A DNA stretch of 46,498 bases from Desulfonauticus sp. 38_4375 (GTDB lineage Bacteria; Desulfobacterota; Desulfovibrionia; Desulfovibrionales; Desulfonatronovibrionaceae): positions 1-46,498 of the forward strand of contig LGER01000008.1 of NCBI GenBank assembly GCA_001507915.1, written 5' to 3'. Within the stretch, counting starts at the first letter, position 1. Each line of letters starts with the position of its first letter. Shown one piece after another: positions 36,550 to 45,621 of the stretch. The position numbers and the translations under genes are program-made. Under the pieces are notes generated by a model. That model saw nothing but the letters and a program-made list of their open reading frames with translations. It did not search any database and had not been told where the DNA came from.

Positions 36550-37750
36550 GATTAAGACCTCCTTTTTGCAAAGCCAGGATTTCTTTGGCTTGAAGATAAA
36601 TTTTTTTTCTATTTTCTTTTTGAGGCCTTAATAAGGCCTGCAAAAGTTCTTTTTCATCTTTGACCCTGATAACTAATTGGGCAGCAAAAAGCTCTTCTCC
36701 TACCCAGAGAAAATTGTCCAGATAGGGCCCAACAAAGGGTATTATACCCTGGGCCAGGGGTTCCAGGAAATTTTGTCCACCTAGAGGCTGCAAACTCCCG
36801 CCTACAAAAGCCCTTTTGGCCAGAGCGTAAGCAAAGCCAAGCTCGCCAATTTTATCCCAGAGAATTATTTCTCCTGTTTTTACCTGCCGGGTGAGTTGGC
36901 TGCGAAGGATGTATTTAAAGTCTTTTAGTTTATTTTGCCAGTAAGGGATTCTTTCCATGTGTCTGGGAAAAAGGGCAATTATGGCCTGGGGTGCAGCTTG
37001 CAGATAGTTTTGAATGAGCCAGAAAATTTGTTCCTCTTCTTCTTTGCGTACAGAGCCCAAAACCAAAATATTTTTCTGGGGAGGAAAATAGCGGGATAAG
37101 GGATTTTTTACATAATCCAGAGGCTCTGTGTTTAAATCCAGAAGCTCAAATTTAAGGTTGGGTATGGTGGTAATTTGGCTCTGGGGGAAAAGGGTTTTAA
37201 AACACAAACTGTCTTTAGGAGAAATAGCCAGAATAAGATCTGGAAAAAGGGGAGCCAGGGATTTTTGGGCAAAAAGATAGTGACTAAAGGTTTTGGAGCG
37301 CATGCGCCCATTGATAATGGCAAAGGGAATTTTTTGTTTTTTTAGTTGATAAAAAAAGCTGGGCCATATTTCTGTTTCCAAAATAAGTACCAATTTGGGT
37401 TTAAGGGCTTTCAGGAACTTTTTTTGCCACTTTGAACTATCTAAAGGAAAATAGACTATTTGGTGCAAGTTGTTAGCCTGGGAGAGAATGTCTTTTCCCT
37501 GTTTGGTATTGGTGGAAATGGTGATTTTAAGGCCTGGATACTGGTCGAGAAGTTTTTCTGCTACTAACAGGGCTAATTTGCTTTCTCCTACAGAAGCTGC
37601 CTGAATTAAGATGTCTGTAGGCAGGGGTTTTTTTTGTAGACACTTTTCTTTCCAGCCTGTACGCACTCTGGGAGAAATAAAGGCTAGGGGATAGAGGTAG
37701 TTGCTCAAAAAAAAATAGGTGGACAGTAAAGGAGTAGTTTTTATTGGCAT
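36503..37750 (-). CDS. waaA: 3-deoxy-D-manno-octulosonic acid transferase (Kdo transferase)
   Basis: This 415-residue glycosyltransferase adds Kdo to lipid IVA at the inner membrane. It has an N-terminal hydrophobic stretch (YFFLSNYLYPLAFI), the family motifs ILIQAASVGESKLA and LILETEIWPSF, and the donor-site region VGGSLQPLGGQNFLEPL with a distal FVGPYLDNF. Whether it adds one or two Kdo units cannot be read from the sequence. It is five bases after ddl and overlaps kdsB by 47. Confidence 0.93.
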   Translation of the reverse strand: MPIKTTPLLSTYFFLSNYLYPLAFISPRVRTGWKEKCLQKKPLPTDILIQAASVGESKLALLVAEKLLDQYPGLKITISTNTKQGKDILSQANNLHQIVYFPLDSSKWQKKFLKALKPKLVLILETEIWPSFFYQLKKQKIPFAIINGRMRSKTFSHYLFAQKSLAPLFPDLILAISPKDSLCFKTLFPQSQITTIPNLKFELLDLNTEPLDYVKNPLSRYFPPQKNILVLGSVRKEEEEQIFWLIQNYLQAAPQAIIALFPRHMERIPYWQNKLKDFKYILRSQLTRQVKTGEIILWDKIGELGFAYALAKRAFVGGSLQPLGGQNFLEPLAQGIIPFVGPYLDNFLWVGEELFAAQLVIRVKDEKELLQALLRPQKENRKKIYLQAKEILALQKGGLNLVLKQLAPLLRFYSS

Positions 37751-37755
37751 AAAAT

Positions 37756-38652
37756 CTAGTTTTTCTTTTTTAAACCCAATTCTATTAATTTTTTTATCAG
37801 GTCAGGAAAATCAAGCCCTATGGCCAGGGCTTCCTGGGGTAGCAAACTTGTAGGAGTCATACCAGGTAAGGTATTTACCTCCAGAATGTATAGTTTTTTG
37901 TCTTTAGTATAAATAAAGTCTGTGCGGCTATAATCTTTTAATCCCAAAAGCTTGTGAACCTGCAGGGCTGTTTCTTGAAGTTTTTGGGTTAGTTCTGGCT
38001 CTATGGGCGCTGGGCAGATTTCTTCAGCTCCATTTTGCTCGTATTTGCTCTTGTAATCAAAGAAAAATGATTTTTTTGGCCGTATGAGTACTGGAGGCAG
38101 GGCCTCTTTATCCAATACTCCACAGGTAAGCTCTATACCTTCTACATATTCTTCTATTAAATACTCCACTTCTGGATTTAGAGAGAGCTGTTTTAAGTCT
38201 TTTTCCTCCTGAATAATGGTCAGGTCAATGCTAGAGCCACCCAGGTTGGGCTTTATTACCAGGGGAAATGGGCCAGGATAGGAGCAAGAACTCATACTGG
38301 TTTTGTACAGGGTCCATGGGGGAGTTAGGAGATTGTGGCTTTTAAAGATTTGCTTGCTTAAGGCCTTGTTTAAGGCCAGGTAAGAACCTAAGGGACCAGA
38401 TCCCTGGTAGGGGATGTGAAAGTGATCCAGTAGGGCCTGTAAACTGCCATCTTCTCCTGGAAGGCCATGTAAATTTAAAAATACAAAATCGTGACCTTTG
38501 GCTAGCTTTAGAAAGTGATCATAATCTGGAGTAAGATCCCATAAAGTCGCCTCATAACCCAGTTTTTCCATGGCTTCTTTTATCTTTTGGGCACCAGTCA
38601 AGGAGACTTCTCTTTCGCTAGACCAACCGCCGGCAACTAAAAGGATACGCAT
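37756..38652 (-). CDS. ddl: D-alanine-D-alanine ligase
   Basis: This 298-residue ATP-grasp enzyme makes the D-Ala-D-Ala dipeptide of peptidoglycan. Visible are the N-terminal VAGGWSSEREVSLTGA, LNLHGLPGEDG, the ATP-binding PLVIKPNLGGSSIDLT and the catalytic YILEVNTLPGMTPTSLLPQ. Length is on the short side but normal for the DdlB type. It starts 35 bases inside the end of the HD-domain gene. Confidence 0.95.
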   Translation of the reverse strand: MRILLVAGGWSSEREVSLTGAQKIKEAMEKLGYEATLWDLTPDYDHFLKLAKGHDFVFLNLHGLPGEDGSLQALLDHFHIPYQGSGPLGSYLALNKALSKQIFKSHNLLTPPWTLYKTSMSSCSYPGPFPLVIKPNLGGSSIDLTIIQEEKDLKQLSLNPEVEYLIEEYVEGIELTCGVLDKEALPPVLIRPKKSFFFDYKSKYEQNGAEEICPAPIEPELTQKLQETALQVHKLLGLKDYSRTDFIYTKDKKLYILEVNTLPGMTPTSLLPQEALAIGLDFPDLIKKLIELGLKKKN

Positions 38653-39229
38653 TGAGATCTACTCCTAAGATTTGGTTTAGTTGGTTTTCAATAGCTAGAG
38701 CCTGTTCTTTGGACCTTTGAATCATGGCTCTTTTTTCCTTAGAAGTGCCATAACGCTTAAAAAGATCCTGAAAACGAGTTTCAATGGAGACCACTTGGGT
38801 GTGTTTTACCCTTTTATCACTGTAAATAATGATTAAAGGTAAGGGAAATTTTTGTAAGTCCACTTCTCCTGGCCAGAACACATGGTGAATCACGCCCTGG
38901 GCCAAAGCTGGATTAAAATAGTGGTTTAGAACCAGACTTGCCCCAAGCTGGCTGTGAGCCCCTCCATGGACAATGGTATAGTGTTTTCCCAGGTCATGTA
39001 AAAGACCTGCAGCTAAAAAAAGCTCTGGCTTAAGTTTCCAGCCTTTTTTTTGGAGCAAAAAGGCGATTTGTTCTGCAATACTTCCCACCCAGAGGGAGTG
39101 TTTTTGGATGTGTTTGGGCATTAAATATTCTTTCCAAAGAGAAACACATTCCTTAAAGCAGGGTATGGGCCAGAGAGGATTGTAAGTAAAGGCTGTAAGT
39201 TTTGTTTGCATTTTTTTTGATTTGCTCAT
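38618..39229 (-). CDS. HD-domain (HDIG-type) phosphohydrolase
   Basis: This 203-residue protein has an HD metal-dependent phosphohydrolase core: HSLWVGSIAEQIA, then the signature GLLHDLGKHYTI and a later GVIHHVFWPGE. The domain fills about 35-150. Such small HD proteins hydrolyse nucleotides or phosphate esters; no specific substrate is evident. It begins the long minus-strand run (HD-ddl-waaA-kdsB-carA-TPR-purD) and overlaps ddl by 35 bases. The N-terminal 30 residues are poorly conserved, so the true start may be the second ATG, six codons in. Confidence 0.8.
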   Translation of the reverse strand: MSKSKKMQTKLTAFTYNPLWPIPCFKECVSLWKEYLMPKHIQKHSLWVGSIAEQIAFLLQKKGWKLKPELFLAAGLLHDLGKHYTIVHGGAHSQLGASLVLNHYFNPALAQGVIHHVFWPGEVDLQKFPLPLIIIYSDKRVKHTQVVSIETRFQDLFKRYGTSKEKRAMIQRSKEQALAIENQLNQILGVDLNAYPFSCRRLV

Positions 39230-39351
39230 TAAATCTTCTATTCTTTAAACTTTTTTCTTTTGGCTGTAAACTCTGAAAATACTTTTCCTTTGAAAAGCCA
39301 AGGAATTTAGGATATTGGGTACTAAGTGGGGATGAGAAATTGTTTTCTAGA

Positions 39352-39380
39352 TTGACACCAATAATCGAACCCTTTAACAA
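39352..39380 (+). promoter_or_regulatory. candidate promoter of the hyp operon
   Basis: A perfect TTGACA (39352-39357) lies 17 bases before TAACAA (39375-39380), a weak -10. The hypC ATG is 30 bases downstream with a GAGGAGGG site. It occupies the 180-base divergent gap between the HD-domain gene and hypC, which holds no gene I can support. Confidence 0.4.
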
Positions 39381-39409
39381 GAAGGGAAAATTTTTCAGAG
39401 GAGGGCAGC

Positions 39410-39637
39410 ATGTGTTTAGCTGTGCCTATGGAGGTTAAGTCCATAGTGGGAGACGAAGCAGAAGTAGAAGTGGGTGGAGTAAAAAATAAGGTTCGTTTGG
39501 ATATTATAGATGAAAGGCCAGAAGTGGGGGATTTTGTCATTGTCCATGCGGGTTTTGCCATAAGACGCCTGGATAGAGAAGAAGCTTTGGAAACCTTAAA
39601 ACTTTTTGAAAAGGGGTTAAACATTGAACTTACTTAA
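39410..39637 (+). CDS. hypC: hydrogenase maturation chaperone HypC
   Basis: This 75-residue protein is a HypC/HybG chaperone. It starts MCLAVPMEV, where the Cys after the start Met binds the Fe(CN)2CO moiety and the hydrogenase large subunit, and contains GDFVIVHAGFAIRRLD, the family end motif. It works with HypD to build the NiFe active site. It opens the hyp operon after GAGGAGG and overlaps hypD by 14 bases. Confidence 0.97.
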   Translation: MCLAVPMEVKSIVGDEAEVEVGGVKNKVRLDIIDERPEVGDFVIVHAGFAIRRLDREEALETLKLFEKGLNIELT

Positions 39638-40706
39638 TCAGTTTAAGGATGCCAAGCTGTGTAAGCAAGTTTTGGCTGAGCTAACAGCTGAACTAAAAGC
39701 GCCTTTCAGGTTTATGGAAGTGTGTGGCACGCACACTGTAGCTATTTTTCAGTCTGGATTGCGTTCTTTGTTTCCAGAAAACCTCATTCACGTTTCTGGG
39801 CCAGGTTGCCCGGTGTGTGTAACCCATGAAAAAGAAGTGGCTCTGTTTTTTGAATTGGCTAAAAAAGATGTCATTCTGGCTACTTTTGGGGATTTAATGC
39901 GTGTGCCAGGCCCGGATAAAAAGAGTTTAAAGGACCTGCAGGCAGAAGGAGCTAAGATAAAAGTGGTTTATTCGCCCTTTGATGCCTTGACTCTGGCCAG
40001 GGAAAACCCTCTGGCCAAAGTGGTTTTTATCGGGGTGGGGTTTGAAACCACAGCACCTACTATTGCAGCCACTTTAAAAATAGCCAAAAAGGAAAAGGTG
40101 AAAAACTTTTTTGTCCTCTGTTTACACAAGCTGGTCCCCCCGGCCTTAAGGGCGCTGGTGGTAGATCCCCAGTTAAAGGTAGAAGGCTTTTTATTACCTG
40201 GGCATGTTTCTGCCATTATTGGCGTAAAACCCTATCTTTTTTTGGCTAAGGAATATTCCATACCAGCAGTGATTGGAGGCTTTGAGCCTCTGGATATTCT
40301 TCAGGCCCTTTATCTTTTGGTTAAGATGAAAAATGAAGGTAAGGCTGAGATAATAAATAGTTATAAGCGAGTGGTAAAAACAGAAGGAAATGTAAAGGCT
40401 CAAGAGGTGTTAGCAGAGGTGTTTCAGCCCTGTGCTGCACTCTGGCGAGGTATTGGCGAGATTCCAGAAAGTGGCCTTCAATTAAGGGAAAAATATGCAG
40501 ACTTTGATGCCTTTCAGGTCTTTGATTTGCAGTTTCCTGAGGTTCCTCCCCTTAAAGGGTGTAAGTGTGGGGAGGTTTTAAAAGGGCTTATTCGTCCTGA
40601 TGAATGTCCTTTGTTTAAAAAGGTCTGCACTCCGCAGCATCCAGTAGGACCTTGTATGGTTTCCACTGAAGGCTCCTGTGCTGCTTATTATAAATATTCT
40701 CTCTAA
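39624..40706 (+). CDS. hypD: hydrogenase maturation protein HypD
   Basis: This 360-residue iron-sulfur protein assembles the Fe(CN)2CO unit with HypC. Motifs are MEVCGTHTVAIFQSGL, GPGCPVCVT, GFETTAPTIA, LPGHVSAIIG, and the C-terminal cysteine set with CKCGEVLKG, CPLFKKVCTPQHPVGPC and EGSCAAYYKY. The start is TTG at 39624, seven bases after AAGGGG, and overlaps hypC. The unusual start may lower HypD relative to HypC. Confidence 0.96.
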   Translation: MNLLNQFKDAKLCKQVLAELTAELKAPFRFMEVCGTHTVAIFQSGLRSLFPENLIHVSGPGCPVCVTHEKEVALFFELAKKDVILATFGDLMRVPGPDKKSLKDLQAEGAKIKVVYSPFDALTLARENPLAKVVFIGVGFETTAPTIAATLKIAKKEKVKNFFVLCLHKLVPPALRALVVDPQLKVEGFLLPGHVSAIIGVKPYLFLAKEYSIPAVIGGFEPLDILQALYLLVKMKNEGKAEIINSYKRVVKTEGNVKAQEVLAEVFQPCAALWRGIGEIPESGLQLREKYADFDAFQVFDLQFPEVPPLKGCKCGEVLKGLIRPDECPLFKKVCTPQHPVGPCMVSTEGSCAAYYKYSL

Positions 40707-40722
40707 TTCTAGGAGATAGGTT

Positions 40723-41727
40723 ATGTCAAAATTGCTTTTGGATTATGGAAGTGGAGGTAAGGCTTCCCAGCGTTTAATCAAGGATATTTTTGTCAAATAC
40801 TTTAGCAATCCTTATCTGGATAAGTTAGATGATGCTGCTTTTTTGCAGGAGATAAAGCCACCACTAGCCATGAGTACTGATTCTTATACTGTAGATCCCA
40901 TTATTTTTCCTGGAGGAGATATTGGTTCTCTGGCTGTGCATGGCACGGTTAATGATGTGGCCATGCTAGGGGCTAAACCTAAGTTTTTAAGCTGTGCCTT
41001 TATTTTAGAAGAAGGTCTGGAATTGGACCTTCTGGAGACCATTGTGAAGTCCATGGCTGAAGCTGCCAAAAAGGCTGAAGTCTTTTTAGTAACAGGAGAC
41101 ACCAAAGTAGTGCCCAAAGGGGCTGTGGATAAGATTTTTATCAATACCACTGGTATTGGAGAAGTATTGGTGGAGCCTGCTCCTGCAGGTAGTAGGGCTA
41201 GACCTGGGGATGTGGTGATTGTGAGTGGAACTATAGGTGATCATGGCTTGACCATTCTTTCTAAAAGGCAGGGTATTTCCTTTGAAACCGAGATTAAAAG
41301 TGATTCTGCCCCACTTAACTTGCTTATTGAAAAATTGGTCAAAAATATTCCAGAAGTGCATGTATTAAGAGATCCCACCCGGGGAGGATTAGCTACTACT
41401 TTAAATGAGATTGCTGGTCAGTCCCAGGTAGGTATTTTTATAGAAGAAGACAGTATTCCCATAAGAGAAGAGGTAAAAGGAGGGTGCTCCTTTTTGGGAT
41501 TGGATCCTCTTTATTTGGCCAATGAAGGCAAACTTATTTTGATTTTACCTCAAAAATATCAAGAACAGGCTCTGGAAATTTTAAAGGCTGATACTTTGGG
41601 ACAGGATGCTACTGTTATTGGAGAAGTAAAAGAAGAGTATGCAGGCAAGGTGGTCTTAAAGACAGGCCTTGGTGGCAATAGACTTCTGGATATGCTGGAA
41701 GGGGAGCAGTTGCCCCGTATTTGTTAA
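40723..41727 (+). CDS. hypE: hydrogenase maturation protein HypE
   Basis: This 334-residue AIR-synthase-type enzyme dehydrates the S-carbamoyl group on its own terminal Cys to thiocyanate for CN ligand supply. It has the N-terminal LDYGSGGKASQRLI, the DDAAFLQ metal loop, GGDIGSLAVHGTVNDVAM, and ends exactly with PRIC, the modified cysteine. It follows hypD by 16 bases. HypF, HypA and HypB are not in the window. Confidence 0.97.
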   Translation: MSKLLLDYGSGGKASQRLIKDIFVKYFSNPYLDKLDDAAFLQEIKPPLAMSTDSYTVDPIIFPGGDIGSLAVHGTVNDVAMLGAKPKFLSCAFILEEGLELDLLETIVKSMAEAAKKAEVFLVTGDTKVVPKGAVDKIFINTTGIGEVLVEPAPAGSRARPGDVVIVSGTIGDHGLTILSKRQGISFETEIKSDSAPLNLLIEKLVKNIPEVHVLRDPTRGGLATTLNEIAGQSQVGIFIEEDSIPIREEVKGGCSFLGLDPLYLANEGKLILILPQKYQEQALEILKADTLGQDATVIGEVKEEYAGKVVLKTGLGGNRLLDMLEGEQLPRIC

Positions 41728-41747
41728 ATTTAGCTGGAGGATGAATA

Positions 41748-43481
41748 ATGTATTGGTCTAGATATTATATTCCCACTTTAAAGGAAGACCCTGCAGAAGC
41801 AGAAGTTATAAGTCATAAGCTTTTGCTTAGAGCAGGAATGATTAGAAAACTTACTTCTGGAATTTATACTTATTTGCCTTTGGGCTTGCGTTCTTTACAG
41901 AAGATTTCTCAGATTATTCGAGAGGAAATGGAGCGCTTTGGAGCTATTGAAATCTTAATGCCTAGTGTACAACCTGGAGAACTCTGGCAGGAATCTGGAC
42001 GCTGGAATGCTTATGGCAAGGAACTGCTTCGATTTAAGGACAGGCACGAGAGAGACTATTGCCTTGGCCCTACTCATGAAGAAGTGGTTACAGATTTGAT
42101 TCGAGGCGAGGTAAAATCCTATAGGCAACTTCCTTTAAATCTCTATCAGATTCAGACCAAGTTTAGAGATGAAATTAGGCCTCGTTTTGGACTTATGCGA
42201 GGCAGAGAATTTATCATGAAGGATGGCTATTCCTTTGACAAAGACGACGAAGGAGCTAACAAGAGCTACGAAAACATGTATGAGGCTTATTCCAGTATAT
42301 TTTCTAGACTGGGATTAAAGTTTAGAGCAGTGGAAGCAGATACGGGCCAGATTGGGGGAAACTTTTCCCATGAGTTTATGGTTTTGGCCAATACAGGAGA
42401 AGATACCATCGCTATTTGCTCTGATTGTTCCTATGCAGCCAATCTGGAAAAGGCAGAAGTAAAGTTAGAAAAGCAAGAAAATAAACAGGGCAAGGTGGCA
42501 GAACTGGAAGAGGTGCTCACTCCCAACCAACATACCGTAGAAGAGGTGGCCAAGTTTTTAAAGGTGCCAGCTCAAAAGATTTTAAAGACTTTGCTTTATA
42601 GGGTAGATGATAGAAAAGTGGCTGTTTTAATTCGGGGCGATAGGGAGTTAAATGAAGTAAAATTAAAAAACAAATTAAAAGCCCAGGAAATTCGTCTGGC
42701 CACTCCTGCAGAAGTGGAAGAATGGTCCAAAGCACCTGTGGGATTTGCTGGACCTGTAGGTTTAGAAGTGGATGAACTTTATGCTGATCTGGAAGTGGCT
42801 TTGGATAGTGATTATGTAATTGGAGCCAATAAAAAAGATACCCATTTTAAACATTTTGACCCTCAACGGGATGCCAGAATTAAGGAATACCTAGATCTTA
42901 GAAATGTAGTTGAGGGTGATAAGTGCCCTCGTTGTGGTGGAAACCTTAGCCTTACCAAAGGAATAGAAGTAGGACATATCTTTAAACTGGGCACCAAGTA
43001 TAGTGAAGCGCTGCGGGCGACCTTTTTGGATGAAAATGGTAAAGAAAAACCAATGATTATGGGTTGTTATGGTATAGGGGTAAGTAGAGTTCTGGCTGCC
43101 TGTATAGAACAAAACCATGATGAAAATGGAATTATTTTCCCAACTCCCATTGCTCCCTTTGATTGTTTGATTATTGCTTTAAATCCAAAGGAAAGCAGAG
43201 TTCTGGCTTTGGCTGAAGATATTTACAGGGATTTAAAAGGTAAAAAACTGGATTGTTTGCTGGATGATAGAGATGAAAGGCCTGGATTTAAGTTTAAAGA
43301 TGGGGATTTAATAGGGATTCCTTTGCAAGTAATTGTGGGGGCAAAAGGTATTGAGCGAGGTATTGTAGAAGTAAAACTTAGAAATACAGGAGAAAAAATA
43401 GAAGTACCCATTGCTAAAGCCAGTGAAGAAATAGAAGCTATTTATAGAAAACTAGAAAAGAGTTATGAAGGGAGGAAATAA
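41748..43481 (+). CDS. proS: prolyl-tRNA synthetase
   Basis: This 577-residue bacterial-type class II ProRS charges tRNA-Pro. Motif 1 is near the N-terminus, motif 2 contains [21 protein letters not shown] and motif 3 [14 protein letters not shown]. The editing (INS/YbaK-like) domain lies at about 240-390 ([17 protein letters not shown]), and an anticodon-binding domain follows from about 465. The ATG at 41748 follows CTGGAGG. It is 20 bases after hypE and overlaps mrp by one base, an unusual partnership with the hyp genes. Confidence 0.96.
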   Translation: MYWSRYYIPTLKEDPAEAEVISHKLLLRAGMIRKLTSGIYTYLPLGLRSLQKISQIIREEMERFGAIEILMPSVQPGELWQESGRWNAYGKELLRFKDRHERDYCLGPTHEEVVTDLIRGEVKSYRQLPLNLYQIQTKFRDEIRPRFGLMRGREFIMKDGYSFDKDDEGANKSYENMYEAYSSIFSRLGLKFRAVEADTGQIGGNFSHEFMVLANTGEDTIAICSDCSYAANLEKAEVKLEKQENKQGKVAELEEVLTPNQHTVEEVAKFLKVPAQKILKTLLYRVDDRKVAVLIRGDRELNEVKLKNKLKAQEIRLATPAEVEEWSKAPVGFAGPVGLEVDELYADLEVALDSDYVIGANKKDTHFKHFDPQRDARIKEYLDLRNVVEGDKCPRCGGNLSLTKGIEVGHIFKLGTKYSEALRATFLDENGKEKPMIMGCYGIGVSRVLAACIEQNHDENGIIFPTPIAPFDCLIIALNPKESRVLALAEDIYRDLKGKKLDCLLDDRDERPGFKFKDGDLIGIPLQVIVGAKGIERGIVEVKLRNTGEKIEVPIAKASEEIEAIYRKLEKSYEGRK

Positions 43482-44329
43482 TGGCTGAAGAAAAGTGTTC
43501 TAGCTGTGCTAAAAAGGATAAGTGCCTTTCTGGTCAGGAAAAAGAAGATAAAATTAAAAAGGTATTATGTAGAATTAAACATAAAATAGTAGTGCTTTCA
43601 GGTAAAGGTGGAGTTGGTAAAAGTACTGTTGCCGTAAATCTGGCAGTAGGATTGGCCTTAAAGGGTAAAAAAGTTGGGTTATTGGATGTAGATGTACATG
43701 GTCCCTCTGTACCCAGGTTGCTTAGTTTGCAGGGCACTCAACCACATGTGGAAAAGGGATTTATGGAGCCTGTGCCCTGGGGCAAGAATTTGTGGGTGAT
43801 GTCTCTGGGCTTTTTACTACCTTCTCAATATGAGGCTGTTATCTGGCGTGGGCCAGTAAAAATTGGGCTTATTCGTCAGTTTTTAGAGGATGTTACCTGG
43901 GGTGATTTGGATTACTTGATTGTGGATTGCCCTCCGGGAACAGGGGACGAGCCTTTAAGTGTAATGCAGCTTTTGGGAAATGACTCCTATGCTGTGATTG
44001 TAACCACTCCTCAGGGCGTAGCCATAGATGATGTACGCAGGTCTATTACCTTTTGTGGGCAACTGGGCAATCCCATTTTGGGGATTGTGGAAAACATGAG
44101 TGGCTTTGTTTGCCCCAAATGTGGAGAAAAAGTGGATATTTTTAGTGAAGGTGGAGGAGAAAAATTGGCTCAGGAAATGAAAGTGCCTTTTATAACCAAA
44201 ATCCCTCTGGACCCAGAGATTGTAAGGGCAGGGGAGGAAGGTTATGTGTACATCAAGACCAAACCTGAAAGTGAAGCAGCAAAAGCTTTGGAAAACCTGT
44301 TAACCAGAGCTTTGGAACTGGATAGTTAG
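43481..44329 (+). CDS. Mrp/NBP35-family Fe-S cluster carrier ATPase
   Basis: This 282-residue P-loop protein has a N-terminal Cys group (C6, C9, C14: CSSCAKKDKC) like NBP35, the deviant Walker A VLSGKGGVGKSTVAVNLA, and DVDVHGPSVPRLL. Near the C-terminus VCPKCGEKVDIF provides a CXXC pair for cluster binding. It would load [4Fe-4S] clusters onto apoproteins in the cytoplasm. It overlaps proS by one base and ends before a strong terminator. Its position in the hyp operon hints at hydrogenase or other Fe-S targets, which is inference. Confidence 0.92.
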   Translation: MAEEKCSSCAKKDKCLSGQEKEDKIKKVLCRIKHKIVVLSGKGGVGKSTVAVNLAVGLALKGKKVGLLDVDVHGPSVPRLLSLQGTQPHVEKGFMEPVPWGKNLWVMSLGFLLPSQYEAVIWRGPVKIGLIRQFLEDVTWGDLDYLIVDCPPGTGDEPLSVMQLLGNDSYAVIVTTPQGVAIDDVRRSITFCGQLGNPILGIVENMSGFVCPKCGEKVDIFSEGGGEKLAQEMKVPFITKIPLDPEIVRAGEEGYVYIKTKPESEAAKALENLLTRALELDS

Positions 44330-44348
44330 AATTTGTTAAAAAATAAGA

Positions 44349-44389
44349 AAAATAAAAAGCGCTGTTTTTTTAGCAGCGCTTTTTATTTT
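44349..44389. terminator. strong bidirectional terminator
   Basis: A perfect 16-bp stem (44349-44364 with 44374-44389) contains AAAAAGCGCTG and its complement around a nine-base loop. A- and T-rich flanks on both sides make it usable by the hypC-mrp operon on the plus strand and the crcB-CBS operon on the minus strand, which converge here. Confidence 0.88.
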
Positions 44390-44408
44390 AAATAGGTAAG
44401 TTGGTTTT

Positions 44409-45608
44409 TTAGAGCAATTTATTCAAGATGTTATCTCTTTCTACAACTCCTTGAAATTTTTTTTCTTCATCCATAACAATAAGTCTCTTTATTCCCTTAT
44501 CTTTAAAAATATGAATAATTGTCCCCAAATTTTCTTCTGGCAAGACAGATATAAAATCTGTGCGCATTATATCTTTTAAATATTTTTCTTTATCCAGGGA
44601 GCCAAAAATATTTTTTAACCTATTTAACAAATTGGAGCTGTCATCTATAAAGTATTTTATAAGGTCAGAATCAAAAACAACTCCTTTTATTTCTTTTTTC
44701 TCATTTAGACATACACCCATTTTAAGGGGAGATTTAAGGATGTCAGCAATAGCCTTTTCTATTTTTTCCTCTGGACTGAAAGTAGGTAGGTCCAAGGTAG
44801 CCAGTTCTTTGGCAGTTGTACCACTTTTTAAGGACAGGTTTAAACTGCTTTTAGGAGAGGTATAGTGGGCTAGGTAGCTCAAGATATCAGTCCTGGTTAT
44901 TAGACCTAGAAGTTCAAAATTGGAATTAACAATGGGCAATCTTTTTATTTTATTCTCAAACATAAAGTGTAAAATTTTATCCAGCTTCCATTGAGGATAA
45001 CCTACTTTTACTTTTCTTTGCATCAGGTCTTTGGCTGTTAAGGATAGTTTTTGCTTTTCTACCATGTATTGTATTTCTTTGTTTAAATCTTCATAAGTTA
45101 AGTTTATTTTTAGCTTTAAATCTATTTTTTCTAAAATATCCTTTCCAGTGATAACTCCTTGTAAGGTTTTATCTTTTATTACTGGCAAAAATTTTACTTT
45201 ATTTTTTAGGATAAGATTAAGAATGCTATTTAAATTTTCATTTTCTTCTACACTTATTACTTTTTTAATCATTATGTCTTTTGCTAGTATAGGAAAATGG
45301 TAGGATTTTTCTATATCCAGAAGCACAATTGTCCCTTCTTTAAAAAAAGTTTTTATTATTTCTAAAAAAGAAAATATTTTATTTTCTTCATCTATAATTT
45401 CAATGATTATAGGTAAGTCTTCTGATAAACGCAGTATGTTAGTGGTATGAATGTAAGAATTGGAGCCAAATCCAGCTATACCTCTAATGACAGTAGCTCC
45501 TTTTAGGTTATGTTCTTTAGCTAAATTAAGGATATATTCATATAAATTTTTGTTTTTATACTTGTCTGATTCTCCAAGATAGATACGGAGCATTTTAAAA
45601 GAAGACAT
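44409..45608 (-). CDS. DUF190 protein with four CBS domains
   Basis: This 399-residue protein begins with a DUF190 domain (about 5-105: LRIYLGESDKY, GATVIRGIAGFG, IIIEIIDEENKI). Four CBS motifs follow in two pairs (about 106-160, 190-240, 270-320 and 340-399; KDIMIKKVISV, KDLMQRKVKVG, LPTFSPEEKIE, KDIMRTDFISV). CBS pairs usually bind adenine nucleotides and regulate a partner. It starts 13 bases after crcB, and DUF190 is often linked to crcB, so it may regulate or assist fluoride export. No membrane helix is seen; it is probably cytoplasmic. The fusion with CBS pairs is the unusual part. Confidence 0.85.
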   Translation of the reverse strand: MSSFKMLRIYLGESDKYKNKNLYEYILNLAKEHNLKGATVIRGIAGFGSNSYIHTTNILRLSEDLPIIIEIIDEENKIFSFLEIIKTFFKEGTIVLLDIEKSYHFPILAKDIMIKKVISVEENENLNSILNLILKNKVKFLPVIKDKTLQGVITGKDILEKIDLKLKINLTYEDLNKEIQYMVEKQKLSLTAKDLMQRKVKVGYPQWKLDKILHFMFENKIKRLPIVNSNFELLGLITRTDILSYLAHYTSPKSSLNLSLKSGTTAKELATLDLPTFSPEEKIEKAIADILKSPLKMGVCLNEKKEIKGVVFDSDLIKYFIDDSSNLLNRLKNIFGSLDKEKYLKDIMRTDFISVLPEENLGTIIHIFKDKGIKRLIVMDEEKKFQGVVERDNILNKLL

Positions 45609-45621
45609 TGTTATCCCCTTA

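Noticed and set aside
39153-39380. Minus-strand 75-residue frame before the HD-domain gene
   Set aside because: It overlaps the HD gene start and the hypC promoter region, has no recognisable motif and is Lys/Ser/Leu-rich as random AT-rich frames are.
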